Of a stretch of 64,000 bases of DNA, positions 46,348-55,793 are shown piece after piece. The translations under genes were made by a program, and so were the position numbers. The first letter of the stretch is position 1, and each line of letters starts with the position of its first letter. Location of the stretch: positions 806,001 to 870,000 of the forward strand of contig NZ_BQHJ01000001.1 in the NCBI RefSeq assembly GCF_021603645.1. The letters are read 5' to 3'. The notes beneath the pieces were generated by a model. It ran no database searches, was not told where the DNA came from, and saw nothing but the letters and a program-made list of their open reading frames with translations. The stretch is from Pseudomonas pseudonitroreducens (lineage in GTDB: Bacteria > Pseudomonadota > Gammaproteobacteria > Pseudomonadales > Pseudomonadaceae).

Positions 46348-46818
46348 TCAGAGGGCGCCGATTCGATCCAGCTCGCGCTTGAGTTCGTCGCGGCCGAGGG
46401 TGTCGAAGGGCAGGGCCAGGAAGGCCCGGCAGCGCAGCTCAATGCGCGCCAGCGTGGCGCGGAAGGCCGCGTCGACGGTTGCCTCATCACCCTGCACATC
46501 CGAAGGGTCTTCCAGGCCCCAGTGGGATTTCAGCGCGTGGCCGAAGTACACCGGGCAGGCTTCGCCGGCGGCCTTGTCGCAGACGGTGATGACAATGTCC
46601 GGTGGGTTGCCTTCGAAGGCATCGTTGCCCTTGCTGCTCAGCCCCTCGATCGAGATGCCGGCCTGTTGCAGGGTGGTGAGGCTGCGCGGCAGCACCTGGC
46701 CCCTGGGGAAGCTGCCTGCGCTGATCGCCGCGAAGCCTTGCGGCGCCAGGTGGTTGAACAGCGCTTCGGAGAGGATGCTGCGGCAGCTGTTGGCCGTGCA
46801 CATGAACAGGACTCGCAT
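46348..46818 (-). CDS. arsC: Arsenate reductase, low-molecular-weight phosphatase type
   Basis: A 156-residue protein with the P-loop CTANSCR (C7 to R13) at the N-terminus and further cysteines in [12 protein letters not shown] for the thiol relay. This is the LMW-PTPase-fold ArsC that reduces arsenate to arsenite for export by ArsB. Its length is slightly longer than the ~135-residue thioredoxin-coupled S. aureus type because of a C-terminal extension. Confidence 0.92.
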   Translation of the reverse strand: MRVLFMCTANSCRSILSEALFNHLAPQGFAAISAGSFPRGQVLPRSLTTLQQAGISIEGLSSKGNDAFEGNPPDIVITVCDKAAGEACPVYFGHALKSHWGLEDPSDVQGDEATVDAAFRATLARIELRCRAFLALPFDTLGRDELKRELDRIGAL

Positions 46819-46845
46819 GGAAAGCTCCTCCGCTCAGGGCGGACG

Positions 46846-48129
46846 TCAGAGGCTCAGGCGCAGCGCCAGGGCCGAAAGAGTGATCAGCAGGACGGGCAGG
46901 GTCAGCAGGATGCCGACCCTGAAGTAGTAACCCCAGGTGATGCGCACGCCCTTGCGCTCCAGCACATGCAGCCAGAGCAGCGTGGCGAGGCTGCCGATGG
47001 GAGTGATCTTCGGGCCGAGGTCGCAGCCGATGACGTTGGCGTAGATCATCGCCTCGCGCACCAGGCCTTCCGCGCCGCTGGCCTGGATCGACAGGGCGCC
47101 GACCAGCACGCTGGGCATGTTGTTCATCACCGACGAGAGCAGCGCCGCGAGCAGCCCGGTACCAATGGCGGCGCTCCACAGGCCCTGTTCGGCAAGGCGG
47201 TCGAGCAACTGGGCAAGAAAGTCCGTGAGGCCGGCGTTCTTCAGGCCGTAGACCACCAGGTACATGCCGAGGGAGAAGATCACCACCTGCCAGGGCGCTT
47301 CACGCAGCACACGCCGGGTGGAGATGCGCTGGCCACGCGCGGCGACGGCAAACAGCAGCGCTGCGCAGACGGCGGCCACGGCGCTGACCGGGATGCCCAG
47401 CGGCTCCAGGGTGAACAGGCCGACCAGCAACAGCAGCAGCGTCCAGCCGCCGACGATAAACGTGGCGCGGTCATGGATCGCCGACCTTGGCTCCTTCAGC
47501 GCCTCGCGTGCGTACTGCCTGGGGATATCGCGGCGGAAGAACAGCAGGAGCACCAGCAGGGTGGCCGCGACGCTGGCAAGGTTCACCGGCAGCATCACCG
47601 AGGCGTATTCGGCGAAGCCCAGGCCGAAGTAATCCGCCGAGACGATGTTCACCAGGTTGGACACCACCAGCGGCAGGCTTGCGGTATCGGCGATGAAGCC
47701 GGCGGCCATGACGAACGCCAGCGTCGCCGCGGGAGGGAAGCGCAGCGCGAGCAGCATCGACATGACGATGGGGGTGAGGATCAGCGCTGCGCCGTCGTTG
47801 GCGAACAGTGCCGAGACGGCGGCGCCGAGCAATATGCAGAAGGCGAACAGGCGATAGCCGCTGCCATTCGCCCAGCGCGCTATGTGCAGTGCGGCCCATT
47901 CGAAGAAACCGGCCTCATCCAGCAGCAGGCTGATGATGATGACGGCGACGAAGGTGGCGGTGGCGTTCCAGACGATGGCCCACACGGTGGGGATGTCGTG
48001 CAGGGAAACCGCGCCCGCGGCGAGGGCTATCAACGCCCCCAGGGCGGCGCTCCAACCAACGCCAAGGCCCTTGGGCTGCCAGATGACCAGAACCAGGGTG
48101 AAGACGAAGACAGCAATGGCGACCAGCAT
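46846..48129 (-). CDS. arsB: Arsenite efflux transporter ArsB
   Basis: A 427-residue membrane protein with about 11-12 hydrophobic segments and ArsB hallmarks such as [37 protein letters not shown] and [18 protein letters not shown]. It extrudes arsenite and antimonite in exchange for protons. It follows arsR by 21 bp. Confidence 0.93.
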   Translation of the reverse strand: MLVAIAVFVFTLVLVIWQPKGLGVGWSAALGALIALAAGAVSLHDIPTVWAIVWNATATFVAVIIISLLLDEAGFFEWAALHIARWANGSGYRLFAFCILLGAAVSALFANDGAALILTPIVMSMLLALRFPPAATLAFVMAAGFIADTASLPLVVSNLVNIVSADYFGLGFAEYASVMLPVNLASVAATLLVLLLFFRRDIPRQYAREALKEPRSAIHDRATFIVGGWTLLLLLVGLFTLEPLGIPVSAVAAVCAALLFAVAARGQRISTRRVLREAPWQVVIFSLGMYLVVYGLKNAGLTDFLAQLLDRLAEQGLWSAAIGTGLLAALLSSVMNNMPSVLVGALSIQASGAEGLVREAMIYANVIGCDLGPKITPIGSLATLLWLHVLERKGVRITWGYYFRVGILLTLPVLLITLSALALRLSL

Positions 48130-48150
48130 GGATGACTCGCTCGAATGGAC

Positions 48151-48498
48151 TCAGCAACAGGCGGCGTCACGGACGGGGCGGCCGTCCATGTTCTGCAGGC
48201 GCAGGCTGTTGTCGGCCAGCCATTGCGCGTTGGCCCGCAGGGTGACCTGCAGCATCTCGTGGACCCAGGCAGGCAGCTCGGGGTTGAGGCGGTAATACAC
48301 CCACTGGCCCTGGCGGCGATCCAGCAGCAGGCCACTGCTACGCAATTGCGCCAGGTGGCGGCTGATCTTCGGCTGGCTGTCGTCCAGGGCGCACATCAGC
48401 TCGCAGACGCAGAGCTCGCCCAGGCTGGCAATCAGCAGGGTGGCGCGAGCGCGGGTTTCGTCGGCCAGGCTCTTGAAGACTTCGGGTGGGGTGATCAT
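48151..48498 (-). CDS. arsR: Arsenical-responsive repressor ArsR
   Basis: A 115-residue ArsR/SmtB winged helix. The metalloid-sensing cysteines lie in LCVCELMCAL at the DNA-recognition region, and KISRHLAQLRSSGLL is the recognition helix. An additional CC pair ends the protein. It heads the ars operon behind an A/T-rich palindrome at 48513-48544 and should be released by arsenite or antimonite. Confidence 0.93.
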   Translation of the reverse strand: MITPPEVFKSLADETRARATLLIASLGELCVCELMCALDDSQPKISRHLAQLRSSGLLLDRRQGQWVYYRLNPELPAWVHEMLQVTLRANAQWLADNSLRLQNMDGRPVRDAACC

Positions 48499-48512
48499 GG
48501 CTTCATCTTCAT

Positions 48513-48544
48513 ATATGGATAATCGAATATACGGTTATCCATAT
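48513..48544. promoter_or_regulatory. ars promoter/ArsR operator
   Basis: Perfect 10-bp arms ATATGGATAA and TTATCCATAT around a 12-bp centre, 15 bp upstream of the arsR start, in an A/T-rich island. The form fits the extended dyad bound by ArsR proteins. Confidence 0.7.
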
Positions 48545-48624
48545 GTTTTAGGCAAGCCTAGTGTTTTGCGCAGCCCGCCAAACCTGAGTCTGCCATTTCT
48601 GCTGGGTGTCGCCCTTCGTCGCCA

Positions 48625-48653
48625 AAATCTAAATTTAAATTGAATTTAGATTT
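48625..48653. promoter_or_regulatory. Operator before the TetR/efflux pair
   Basis: Perfect 11-bp arms AAATCTAAATT and AATTTAGATTT with a 7-bp A/T centre, about 47 bp upstream of the tetR start. The extreme A/T content contrasts with the GC-rich surroundings. It is the likely autoregulatory site and overlaps the probable promoter. Confidence 0.7.
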
Positions 48654-48700
48654 AACCTGGGCCAGGCTAGCCGACATTGCCAGATTGTTCAGGAGTCACC

Positions 48701-49366
48701 ATGGCCTCCCGCGAATCCCGAAAAGACGGTGAAGCGACGCGCATCCGCATCCTGGAGGCGGCCGGCGAGCTGTTCTCCAACCTCGGCTTTGGCGAAACCA
48801 GCAACAAGGCGGTGGCGGCCAAGGCTGAAGTCGACCTGGCCTCGATCAACTACCACTTTGGCAGCCGCAATGGCCTCTACCAGGCGGTACTGGGGGAGGC
48901 CCGCCGGCGCTTTCTGGATATCGCCGACCTGCAACGGATCATCCAGAGCGAGCAGCCGGCGCCGGACAAATTGCGCGCATTGACCGAACTAGTCGTGCGC
49001 AAGGCCGCGCGCGGGCGGGAGAGCTGGCATCTGCGAGTGCTGGCGGCCGAGGCCCTGGCGCCCAGCAGCCATGGCCAGGAAGTCCTGCACCCGGAGAAGG
49101 CGCTGAAGCTGACATTGCTCAAGCAGTTGTTCAGCGAGATCACCGGCATAGCGGCCGATGATCCCGCGCTGGTGCCCTGCATTCTCAGCGTGACCGCGCC
49201 CTGGGCAATGTTGCTGATCGGCCCGCGCGGGGGGCATGGCGCCTTGCGCGACATTCTCGACATGCCCGCGGACATGGTTGTCGCCCAGCTTTACAGCTTC
49301 ACCCTGGCGGGCCTGCAGGAAGTCGGCCGGCAGTACCACCAGCGCGCCACGCCAGCGAAGTCCTGA
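48701..49366 (+). CDS. TetR-family regulator (CerR/DUF1956-like)
   Basis: A 221-residue regulator starting at 48701 after AGGAG. The helix-turn-helix reads TSNKAVAAKAEVDLASINYHFGSRNGLYQAVL, with the NYHFGSK-like motif that marks the CerR/AcrR subgroup, and a longer C-terminal helical domain. It is followed 56 bp later by an MFS exporter on the same strand, which it probably controls together with itself. Confidence 0.85.
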   Translation: MASRESRKDGEATRIRILEAAGELFSNLGFGETSNKAVAAKAEVDLASINYHFGSRNGLYQAVLGEARRRFLDIADLQRIIQSEQPAPDKLRALTELVVRKAARGRESWHLRVLAAEALAPSSHGQEVLHPEKALKLTLLKQLFSEITGIAADDPALVPCILSVTAPWAMLLIGPRGGHGALRDILDMPADMVVAQLYSFTLAGLQEVGRQYHQRATPAKS

Positions 49367-49422
49367 GCGCGGCCGCCACACGATTGATACCCAACGACGT
49401 CCCATCTCATCAGGTCAGCCCC

Positions 49423-50949
49423 ATGCAATCGGCTTCCAATCAATCCCTGGGCACCAGCGCCGGTCCTGCGCACGACGCCGAGACGACCCGCCCATCCATT
49501 CCACTGCTGCTGGCAGCGCTGCTGCTGGTGATGTTCCTCGCGGCGCTGGACCAGACCATCGTATCCACCGCACTGCCCACGATCGTTGGCGAGCTGGGCG
49601 GGTTGCACCTGTTGTCATGGGTGGTGACCGCCTACCTGCTGGCATCCACCGTGGTGGTGCCGCTGTACGGCAAATTCGGCGACTTGTATGGCCGCAAGCT
49701 GGTGCTGCAGACCGCCATCGTGCTGTTCCTGCTGGGCTCGGCACTCTGCGGGCTGGCACAGAACATGACCCAGCTGATTGTCCTGCGGGCTCTCCAGGGG
49801 CTGGGTGGCGGGGGGCTGATGGTGGTGGCGATGGCGGCGATCGGCGATGTCATCCCGCCGGCCGAGCGTGGTCGCTACCAGGGGCTGTTCGGTGGCGTGT
49901 TCGGCCTCGCCACGGTGGTCGGTCCATTGGTGGGCGGCTTCCTGGTCGAGCACCTGTCGTGGCGCTGGATCTTCTACATCAACCTGCCGCTGGGCTTGCT
50001 CGCGTTGCTGGTAATCGGCAGCGCGTTCCGCCCCCACGTTGCCCGGGTGAAACACGTCATCGATTACTTCGGCGCCTTTTTCCTCACCTTGGCGCTCGCC
50101 TCCCTGGTGCTGATCACCAGCCTGGGCGGCAGCACCCTGCCGTGGACGTCGATCGACATCATGTGCCTTGCGCTCTTCGCCATTGTCGGAGTGGTCGGCT
50201 TCGTCCACGAGCAGCGAATCGCCGCGGAGCCGATCATGCCACTGCACCTGTTCCGCCACCGCACCTTCGTGCTGGCCGGGCTGATCGGGTTCACCGTGGG
50301 GGTCTCGCTGTTTGGTTCGGTGACCTTCCTGCCGCTCTACATGCAGGTGGTCAAGGACGCCACGCCCACCAGCGCGGGATTGCAGATGCTGCCCCTGATG
50401 GGGGCGATGCTGGTGGTGTCGGCGATCACCGGTCGCCTGATCAGTCGGTGGGGGCGCTACCGGGTATTCCCCATCCTCGGCACCCTGCTGCAGGTCATTG
50501 CCCTGGCACTGCTGAGTCGTCTCGACCTGCAGTCGTCCATGCTGCAGATGAATCTCTACATGGCGTTGCTGGGGGCAGGGCTGGGGATGGTGATGCAGGT
50601 GCTGATCCTGGCGGTGCAGAACAGCGTCGAGTTCCGCCATATGGGCGTGGCCACCTCCGGCGCGACGCTGTTCCGCTCCATCGGTGGCTCGATTGGCGTG
50701 TCGGTGTTCGGCGCACTCTTTTCCCATGAACTGATGAGCCGGCTCACCAGCAGCTTCCCGGCAAGTGCCGGGTCGCCCGCCAACCTCTCACCGGCCGCCG
50801 TGCATGCGTTGCCCGCCGCATTGCAGCAGACCTATCTGGAGGCATTCTCCGGGTCGATGCACTGGGTATTCCTGGTGGCATGCGTGGTCAGCGGCGTGGC
50901 CTTCATGCTGTCCTGGCTGCTGCAGGAAGTGCCGCTGCGCAGAGCCTGA
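49423..50949 (+). CDS. MFS drug exporter, DHA2 (EmrB-like, 14 TM) family
   Basis: A 508-residue membrane protein. Motif A appears as GKFGDLYGRK after TM2, LDQTIVSTALPTI in TM1 is the DHA2 hallmark, and GGLMVVAMAAIGDVIPPAERGRYQG is motif B/C-like. About 14 hydrophobic segments are present. It should export amphipathic toxic compounds by proton antiport. The start at 49423 (AGGT upstream) is preferred over an in-frame upstream TTG. Confidence 0.87.
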   Translation: MQSASNQSLGTSAGPAHDAETTRPSIPLLLAALLLVMFLAALDQTIVSTALPTIVGELGGLHLLSWVVTAYLLASTVVVPLYGKFGDLYGRKLVLQTAIVLFLLGSALCGLAQNMTQLIVLRALQGLGGGGLMVVAMAAIGDVIPPAERGRYQGLFGGVFGLATVVGPLVGGFLVEHLSWRWIFYINLPLGLLALLVIGSAFRPHVARVKHVIDYFGAFFLTLALASLVLITSLGGSTLPWTSIDIMCLALFAIVGVVGFVHEQRIAAEPIMPLHLFRHRTFVLAGLIGFTVGVSLFGSVTFLPLYMQVVKDATPTSAGLQMLPLMGAMLVVSAITGRLISRWGRYRVFPILGTLLQVIALALLSRLDLQSSMLQMNLYMALLGAGLGMVMQVLILAVQNSVEFRHMGVATSGATLFRSIGGSIGVSVFGALFSHELMSRLTSSFPASAGSPANLSPAAVHALPAALQQTYLEAFSGSMHWVFLVACVVSGVAFMLSWLLQEVPLRRA

Positions 50950-50960
50950 GGTACCCCTCC

Positions 50961-51018
50961 AGCTCGAATTTCCCGCCTGGCTTGCCGTGGCAGCAGCCTC
51001 AGGCGGGAAGCTCGAGCT
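50961..51018. terminator. Inverted repeat across the convergent MFS / kinase ends
   Basis: Arms AGCTCGAATTTCCCGCCTG and CAGGCGGGAAGCTCGAGCT pair at 17 of 19 positions around a 20-nt loop. The right arm encodes the last residues and stop of the histidine kinase. It is probably a bidirectional terminator, though no T-run is present. Confidence 0.5.
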
Positions 51019-52345
51019 GGACGCACAGGCCGCTCCTGCTCTCGGGGTCCGAGTAATCCAGCGTTATCCTCGCGCCGAGTCGGTGGGCTATCGCACTGAC
51101 GATCGACAGGCCCAGGCCTGAGCCAATTTCTTCGCTACCCGCGATGCGGTAGAAGGCGTCGAAAACCCGCTCCCGCTCCGCTTCGGGGATGCCGGGGCCG
51201 GTGTCCCGGACCTGGAGAACGACGACGGCGCCGCGACGCTGCACCAGGAGATCGACCTTGCCGCCGGGAGGCGTGTAGCGCACCGCATTGTCAGCCAGAT
51301 TCTTGATCAGCATCTGCAGGTCGAATTCGTTGACCACCACCTCGCAGTCATCCCCCTCGACGCCCAGGTCGATCTGCTTCCTGTCTGCGACCGGCAGGAG
51401 TTCCTCCAGCACCGCCCGGTAGACCTTGTGCACCGACACCTGCTGCTCGGGCGCAGCCGTCGAGGACTGCGCACTGGCAAGCGCCAGTAGCTGGTCGATC
51501 AGGTTGCGGCCACGCTCGATGCCTTGCCGGAGTTTGCTCAAGCGCTCCCTGGCCGGCTCGGGCATTGGCGTGGCTGCAAGCCGCTCCGCCTGCAGGGACA
51601 GTGCGGTCAGGGGGGAGCGCAGTTCGTGCGCGGCATCCGCCACGAAGCGCCGCTGCGACTCCATGGACCGTGCAACGCGCCCCAGCAGGCGGTTGATCGC
51701 CAGGACGAACGAGCGCACCTCGGTGGGCAGATGGCGCGTCTCGATGGGCGCCATGTCCTGCTCGTCGCGGCGATCCAGCTCGCTGGACAGCGTGGCAATC
51801 GGTCGGAACAACTTGCGAACCAGGTCCGCCACGACGAGCAGCAGGACCGGGATCAGGATCACCAGGGGAAGCAGCCCCCGCCAGGCGCTCTCGCGCGCGT
51901 CGCGGTCGCGGCTGCCGGTCTCCTGGGCGACGGCGATACGCTGCCCGCCGGCGGTGGTACGCACCAGCACGCGGAACTCCTCGCCGGCAACGGCCACGGT
52001 GGAAAAACCCTCCTGCAGCGTGCTCGGTATCGGCAGCGGCAGGCTATTGTCGCCCGTGCCGGGCGCATTGGCGCTGTCTGCCAGGAATTGCACCACGACC
52101 CGGGTTTCTTCGTTGTCTCCCGCGATGGCGGGGGCAGCCGCCGGGTATTGCAGGGTCATCTGCTGCCGTTCGAACAGCGCGGCAACCTGCTTCAGGGTGT
52201 TGTCCTGCATCTCCAGCGCTTCGTCGTAGGCCGATACGAAAGCGAAGATGCCCGCGAGCATGGCGACAATCAGGATGGTCACGCAGAGCGCCAGGGAGAG
52301 GCGGAACTGCACGGAATCCCTCAGTCGCTTTTGCAGACCATCCAT
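50999..52345 (-). CDS. Sensor histidine kinase (QseC/PmrB-like)
   Basis: A 448-residue kinase. Membrane segments at ~16-38 and ~158-174 flank a periplasmic domain of ~120 residues. The dimerisation box has the phosphorylated H240 in FVADAAHELRSPLTAL, followed by the ATP-binding N, G1 and G2 boxes (LADNAVRYTPPGG, VRDTGPGIPEAER, GSGLGLSIV). Its start overlaps the regulator gene by 25 bp, indicating translational coupling. The signal is unknown; linkage to a lipoprotein and a membrane protein upstream suggests an envelope stress or metal cue. Confidence 0.88.
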   Translation of the reverse strand: MDGLQKRLRDSVQFRLSLALCVTILIVAMLAGIFAFVSAYDEALEMQDNTLKQVAALFERQQMTLQYPAAAPAIAGDNEETRVVVQFLADSANAPGTGDNSLPLPIPSTLQEGFSTVAVAGEEFRVLVRTTAGGQRIAVAQETGSRDRDARESAWRGLLPLVILIPVLLLVVADLVRKLFRPIATLSSELDRRDEQDMAPIETRHLPTEVRSFVLAINRLLGRVARSMESQRRFVADAAHELRSPLTALSLQAERLAATPMPEPARERLSKLRQGIERGRNLIDQLLALASAQSSTAAPEQQVSVHKVYRAVLEELLPVADRKQIDLGVEGDDCEVVVNEFDLQMLIKNLADNAVRYTPPGGKVDLLVQRRGAVVVLQVRDTGPGIPEAERERVFDAFYRIAGSEEIGSGLGLSIVSAIAHRLGARITLDYSDPESRSGLCVQLELPA

Positions 52346-52986
52346 CCCATTCCCCTGACATTCTTGATGACGTGAGTGCCCAGTTTCTTGCGCAGCGAGT
52401 GGATCAGGAACTCGACCGCGTTGCTTTCAACCTCGTGCCCCCAGCCGTAGATGCGGTCCTCCAGTTCGCTGCGCGAGAGGATCGCTCCAGGTCGTATCAG
52501 CAACGCCTGCAGCAGGCTGAACTCCCGGTTGGAGAGCAGGACGCCCTGGGTTTCCGAGCTGCTGGCGTGCTTTGAAACAGGGTCGAGCGTCACCATGCCA
52601 TTGCTGAGCGCGGGGGAGGCATTTCCTCCCTTGCGGCGCATCACCGCCCTCATCCGTGCGAGTAGCTCAGCCATCGCGAAGGGTTTCAGCAGATAGTCGT
52701 CCGCGCCACCGTCCAGCCCTTTCAGGCGGTTGTCGAGGCTGTCTCGTGCGGTGATGATGACCAGGGGGACGGGGTTGTCCTGCGAGCGGATATCGGCGAG
52801 TACGCTCAACCCATCGCGCCCGGGCAGGCCGAGGTCGAGCAGGATCTGGTCATATGCCTGCGCGCGCAGGGCTGAAAGTGCGCTGGGGCCGTTGTTCACC
52901 CAGTCGACGGCATAGCCGGCATCCTCCAGCGCGCCTTCGATGGCCTCAGCGATCATGGCGTCGTCTTCGACAAGCAGTACCCGCAT
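52321..52986 (-). CDS. OmpR-family response regulator
   Basis: A 221-residue regulator starting at 52986 (AGAGG). The receiver domain has D51 as phospho-acceptor (LLDLGLPG), with EDD at residues 7-9 and K101-type KPF. The winged-helix output domain ends with LRKKLGTHVIKNVRGMGW. It is of the QseB/PmrA/TctD type and pairs with the overlapping kinase. Confidence 0.9.
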   Translation of the reverse strand: MRVLLVEDDAMIAEAIEGALEDAGYAVDWVNNGPSALSALRAQAYDQILLDLGLPGRDGLSVLADIRSQDNPVPLVIITARDSLDNRLKGLDGGADDYLLKPFAMAELLARMRAVMRRKGGNASPALSNGMVTLDPVSKHASSSETQGVLLSNREFSLLQALLIRPGAILSRSELEDRIYGWGHEVESNAVEFLIHSLRKKLGTHVIKNVRGMGWMVCKSD

Positions 52987-53088
52987 ACGTCGGCCTCTGG
53001 ATTGCAAATGCGCGATGCACGGTCGCCAGTGAGGCGGCCGTGCATCGACCCCGGACGTTTGTCCCGGGAAGGATAGTCTTGTCGAACG

Positions 53089-53520
53089 TTACGATTGGCG
53101 CTGGCCCTGGAGTTTATCGAATACCTTCATCAGGTCGTCCATGGCCGCTTTGCAGTTCGCCTGCTGCGGATTGCTGTCGCGCAGCGCATCCAGCGCCCGG
53201 TCGATGGCCTTGTCGAGTGTATGCCAGTCGCTGACGGCGCGAGGTTTGATGCCGGCCTCGGCTTCGTCCCACGCCAGTTCGAGGTCCTTGATGCGCGCCT
53301 TGCCTTTTTCCAGCTGGTTCTGCTCGACGAGTGCGCTCACGTCTGCGGCGATGTTGCGGAACTCGGACAGATCGCCAAGCTGGGTAGCCTGGGCGGAGCT
53401 GGTCTGCTGGCTGGCGCCGACCTTGGGCTCGTCCGGCTTCGAGCAGCCCGCGGCGAGGCCCAGCAGGGCGATGGCAGAGGCGAGGGCGAGCTTGCAGATG
53501 ATTTTCTTGAAGTAGGGCAT
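53089..53520 (-). CDS. Small lipoprotein upstream of the two-component system
   Basis: A 143-residue protein with a lipobox LAAGC (Cys about residue 26), then a low-complexity linker and a helical domain, [39 protein letters not shown]. No enzyme motif is seen. A conserved-looking Asp/Glu-rich helical bundle and linkage to a membrane protein and kinase suggest a periplasmic sensor or accessory protein. The frame extends nine codons upstream, but ATG 53520 gives the proper signal peptide. Confidence 0.75.
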   Translation of the reverse strand: MPYFKKIICKLALASAIALLGLAAGCSKPDEPKVGASQQTSSAQATQLGDLSEFRNIAADVSALVEQNQLEKGKARIKDLELAWDEAEAGIKPRAVSDWHTLDKAIDRALDALRDSNPQQANCKAAMDDLMKVFDKLQGQRQS

Positions 53521-53546
53521 TGGTAAAACCTCGGAAGAAGTCAGCA

Positions 53547-54314
53547 TTACTGAGTGAGACGTTTGCTATTGCCGATGCCGAGCTGGGCTACCGTCACCAG
53601 CATCAGGATCACGCAAAGGAAGATGGCGCTGGTCCAGGTGGCGCCCATGCCGAGGCCGCCGTAGGTCTTGGCCTGGGTGAGCAGGTCGCCCAGGGAGGCG
53701 CCGAACGGGCGAGTCAGGATGTAGGCGGTCCAGAAGGCCAGGACGACATCCGCGCCGAGCTTCCAGGCCACGAAGGTCGCCGCGATCAGCGCACCGAACA
53801 GCACGACGCCGACGGTGAAGCCCATGCTCAGGGCCTCGGTCGCCAGGTCGCCGGCGGCAGTGCCCAGGGCGAAGGTGCACAGCACCGTGGTCCAGTAGAA
53901 GATCTCGCGCCGCGGGGTCACGATTTCCTTGATGGAAAGATTCCGCTCGATCGCGTACCAGAAGCCGAAATTGACCGCCAGGAGTACGGAGAACACTGCC
54001 GTGCTGACATACAGGCTGACGTTGAGCTCGTCGGTGAGAATGTCGGTCAACTGCGTACCGAGGATGCTCACCACGACGACCGTCAGCCAGTAGATCCAGG
54101 GCGTGTAGGCGCGGGTGCGCAATTGCCAGGCCAGTGCAGCCGCGAGCAACAGCGCCATGGCCGCGGTGGTGATGCCCAGGCCGAGCCCTGCATCCACCGC
54201 GAGAAAGTCGGCGAACGTCTCTCCCACGGTGGTGGACATGATCTTGATGATCCAGAAGGACAACGTCACTTCCGGGACCTTGTTGAGCCAGTGGCTTGTG
54301 CTGGTTGGGTTCAT
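53547..54314 (-). CDS. COG4705-like multi-pass inner membrane protein
   Basis: A 255-residue protein with about seven hydrophobic segments. Conserved features are [28 protein letters not shown] at the N-terminus and a second, similar [13 protein letters not shown]-like segment in the middle, an internal repeat in which acidic Glu/Asp side chains lie in the membrane ([10 protein letters not shown] and [11 protein letters not shown]). This pattern matches the uncharacterised membrane-anchored family COG4705. Acidic residues in paired helices hint at cation transport. It lies 26 bp upstream of the lipoprotein gene and probably shares its operon. Confidence 0.7.
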   Translation of the reverse strand: MNPTSTSHWLNKVPEVTLSFWIIKIMSTTVGETFADFLAVDAGLGLGITTAAMALLLAAALAWQLRTRAYTPWIYWLTVVVVSILGTQLTDILTDELNVSLYVSTAVFSVLLAVNFGFWYAIERNLSIKEIVTPRREIFYWTTVLCTFALGTAAGDLATEALSMGFTVGVVLFGALIAATFVAWKLGADVVLAFWTAYILTRPFGASLGDLLTQAKTYGGLGMGATWTSAIFLCVILMLVTVAQLGIGNSKRLTQ

Positions 54315-54710
54315 TCGAGGCGTCTCTCCGGCTACGCATCAGTTGGCGTGGAGGAGAGCCTACCGGCCAATACTTAGCTGAGACTGAGGCCGCTCGAAGA
54401 GCTGCGGGAGGTCTTCCTGCTCGTTGCAGGGTCAGCTCAAGCGCGGCGTGCAGAGCGATCGGTCGGCCAGGAGCGCGATCCGCGCCGCGCGGATTTCGCG
54501 GTGAGCGGCCGCGATCTCTATAGCCTTGGGAATACATGAGCGCAGGGCCGCTTGGCGAGTGATCTGGCGCGCCCACGCCTCCAGGTCGCGCTTGCGCGCG
54601 GAAGGTGACGCACGATTGCCGCGCGTTACCCTTGCGGAGCCTGCTGGGCGGTGAAGTAGTCGCCGGTTCGCCACGCTATGTCGGCAACTCGCGCACCCAC
54701 AGGAAACGAG
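54315..54710. other. Intergenic region between the COG4705 gene and fbpC
   Basis: 396 bases that must hold the COG4705-operon promoter and the end of the fbp operon. An 80-codon minus-strand frame (54432-54674) is open but Arg/Ala-rich, has no ribosome site and matches nothing I recognise. No clear terminator was found. Confidence 0.4.
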
Positions 54711-55793
54711 CTAGGCCGGTGTTGCGAAGAGATGGGCAGTGCCGCTGACGAACAGGTGCACTCGCGTGCCGATAGCAGGGCAATCCATCGCCGGCACTCT
54801 GACCGCAATCGTCAGGGCGGCCGGGCTGGCCTGCGCCCCGGCAGATGGCGCTTCGAGCTGGACCATCGCGGTGCACTTGTCGCCGCCGAAGTCGCTGCCG
54901 ACGACCACGGCGTAGCAGCCGTCCGGGCTGGTCGGGAACATGGCCTGCGGGCTCAGGTGCAGCTGCTCGGGGCGAAGGAGTATCTGCGCGTGTCCATTGG
55001 CGGCGTCCGCGCCGGCCCTGACCTTGCCCAGCGGGCATTCTGCCCAGCCGTCGTGAATGCGGGCTGGAAACACCAGGGCGTCACCGAGGAACGCAGCCGT
55101 CTCCTCGTCAGTCGGGCGCAGGTACAGCTCTTTCGGTGCCCCGGCCTGGATCAGGCGCCCCTGGCGAATGACCGCCAACTGGTCGCCGAAGGAAAGCGCT
55201 TCCTCCTGGTCATGGGTCACCAGGATGGCCGTCACGCCTGCGTCGTTCAGTACCTTCGAAACGGCCTTGCGCATGGTCACGCGCAAGCCACTGTCCAGGG
55301 CCGAGAACGGCTCGTCGAGCAGCATCAGTCTGGGGCTCTGGGCGAGCGCCCTGGCCAAGGCAACGCGCTGCTGCTGGCCGCCCGACAGTTCGTGTGGCCA
55401 ACGTGTCGCCATGGAGGTATTCAGCGAGACCATGTCCAGCAGCTCATGAATGCGTTGCGTGCGGCCCTGCATGCCTTTGGGCAGGCCGAAGCCGATGTTC
55501 TCGGCCACTGACAGGTGTGGGAAGAGTGCACCGTCCTGTGGAACGTAGCCGATGACCCGGCGGTGCGCCGGAACGAAGCTCTCGTCATCGGCCAGCGTGG
55601 TTTCGCCCAGCGTGATCGTGCCCAGATCGGGCACCTCGAAGCCGGCGATCAGGCGCAGCAGGGTGGTCTTGCCCGAGCCGGAGGGACCGACGATGGCCGC
55701 GCGACTTCCTGCCGGTACGGATAAGCTGAAGTTCTCGATCGCTGCATAGGGCCCGAAGAACCGGGAGACGGACTTCAGTTCAAGCGTACTCAT
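54711..55793 (-). CDS. fbpC: Ferric iron ABC transporter ATPase
   Basis: A 360-residue ABC ATPase. Walker [10 protein letters not shown], signature LSGGQQQR, Walker [13 protein letters not shown] and the H-loop THDQEEAL are all present, and a C-terminal TOBE-like domain of ~120 residues completes the FbpC/PotA layout. It energises iron import through the permease whose gene overlaps it by 4 bp. Confidence 0.88.
   Translation of the reverse strand: MSTLELKSVSRFFGPYAAIENFSLSVPAGSRAAIVGPSGSGKTTLLRLIAGFEVPDLGTITLGETTLADDESFVPAHRRVIGYVPQDGALFPHLSVAENIGFGLPKGMQGRTQRIHELLDMVSLNTSMATRWPHELSGGQQQRVALARALAQSPRLMLLDEPFSALDSGLRVTMRKAVSKVLNDAGVTAILVTHDQEEALSFGDQLAVIRQGRLIQAGAPKELYLRPTDEETAAFLGDALVFPARIHDGWAECPLGKVRAGADAANGHAQILLRPEQLHLSPQAMFPTSPDGCYAVVVGSDFGGDKCTAMVQLEAPSAGAQASPAALTIAVRVPAMDCPAIGTRVHLFVSGTAHLFATPA

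Noticed and set aside
54432-54674. An 80-codon minus-strand frame between the COG4705 gene and fbpC
   Set aside because: No ribosome site, Arg/Ala-rich and unrecognised; kept only as part of the intergenic description.
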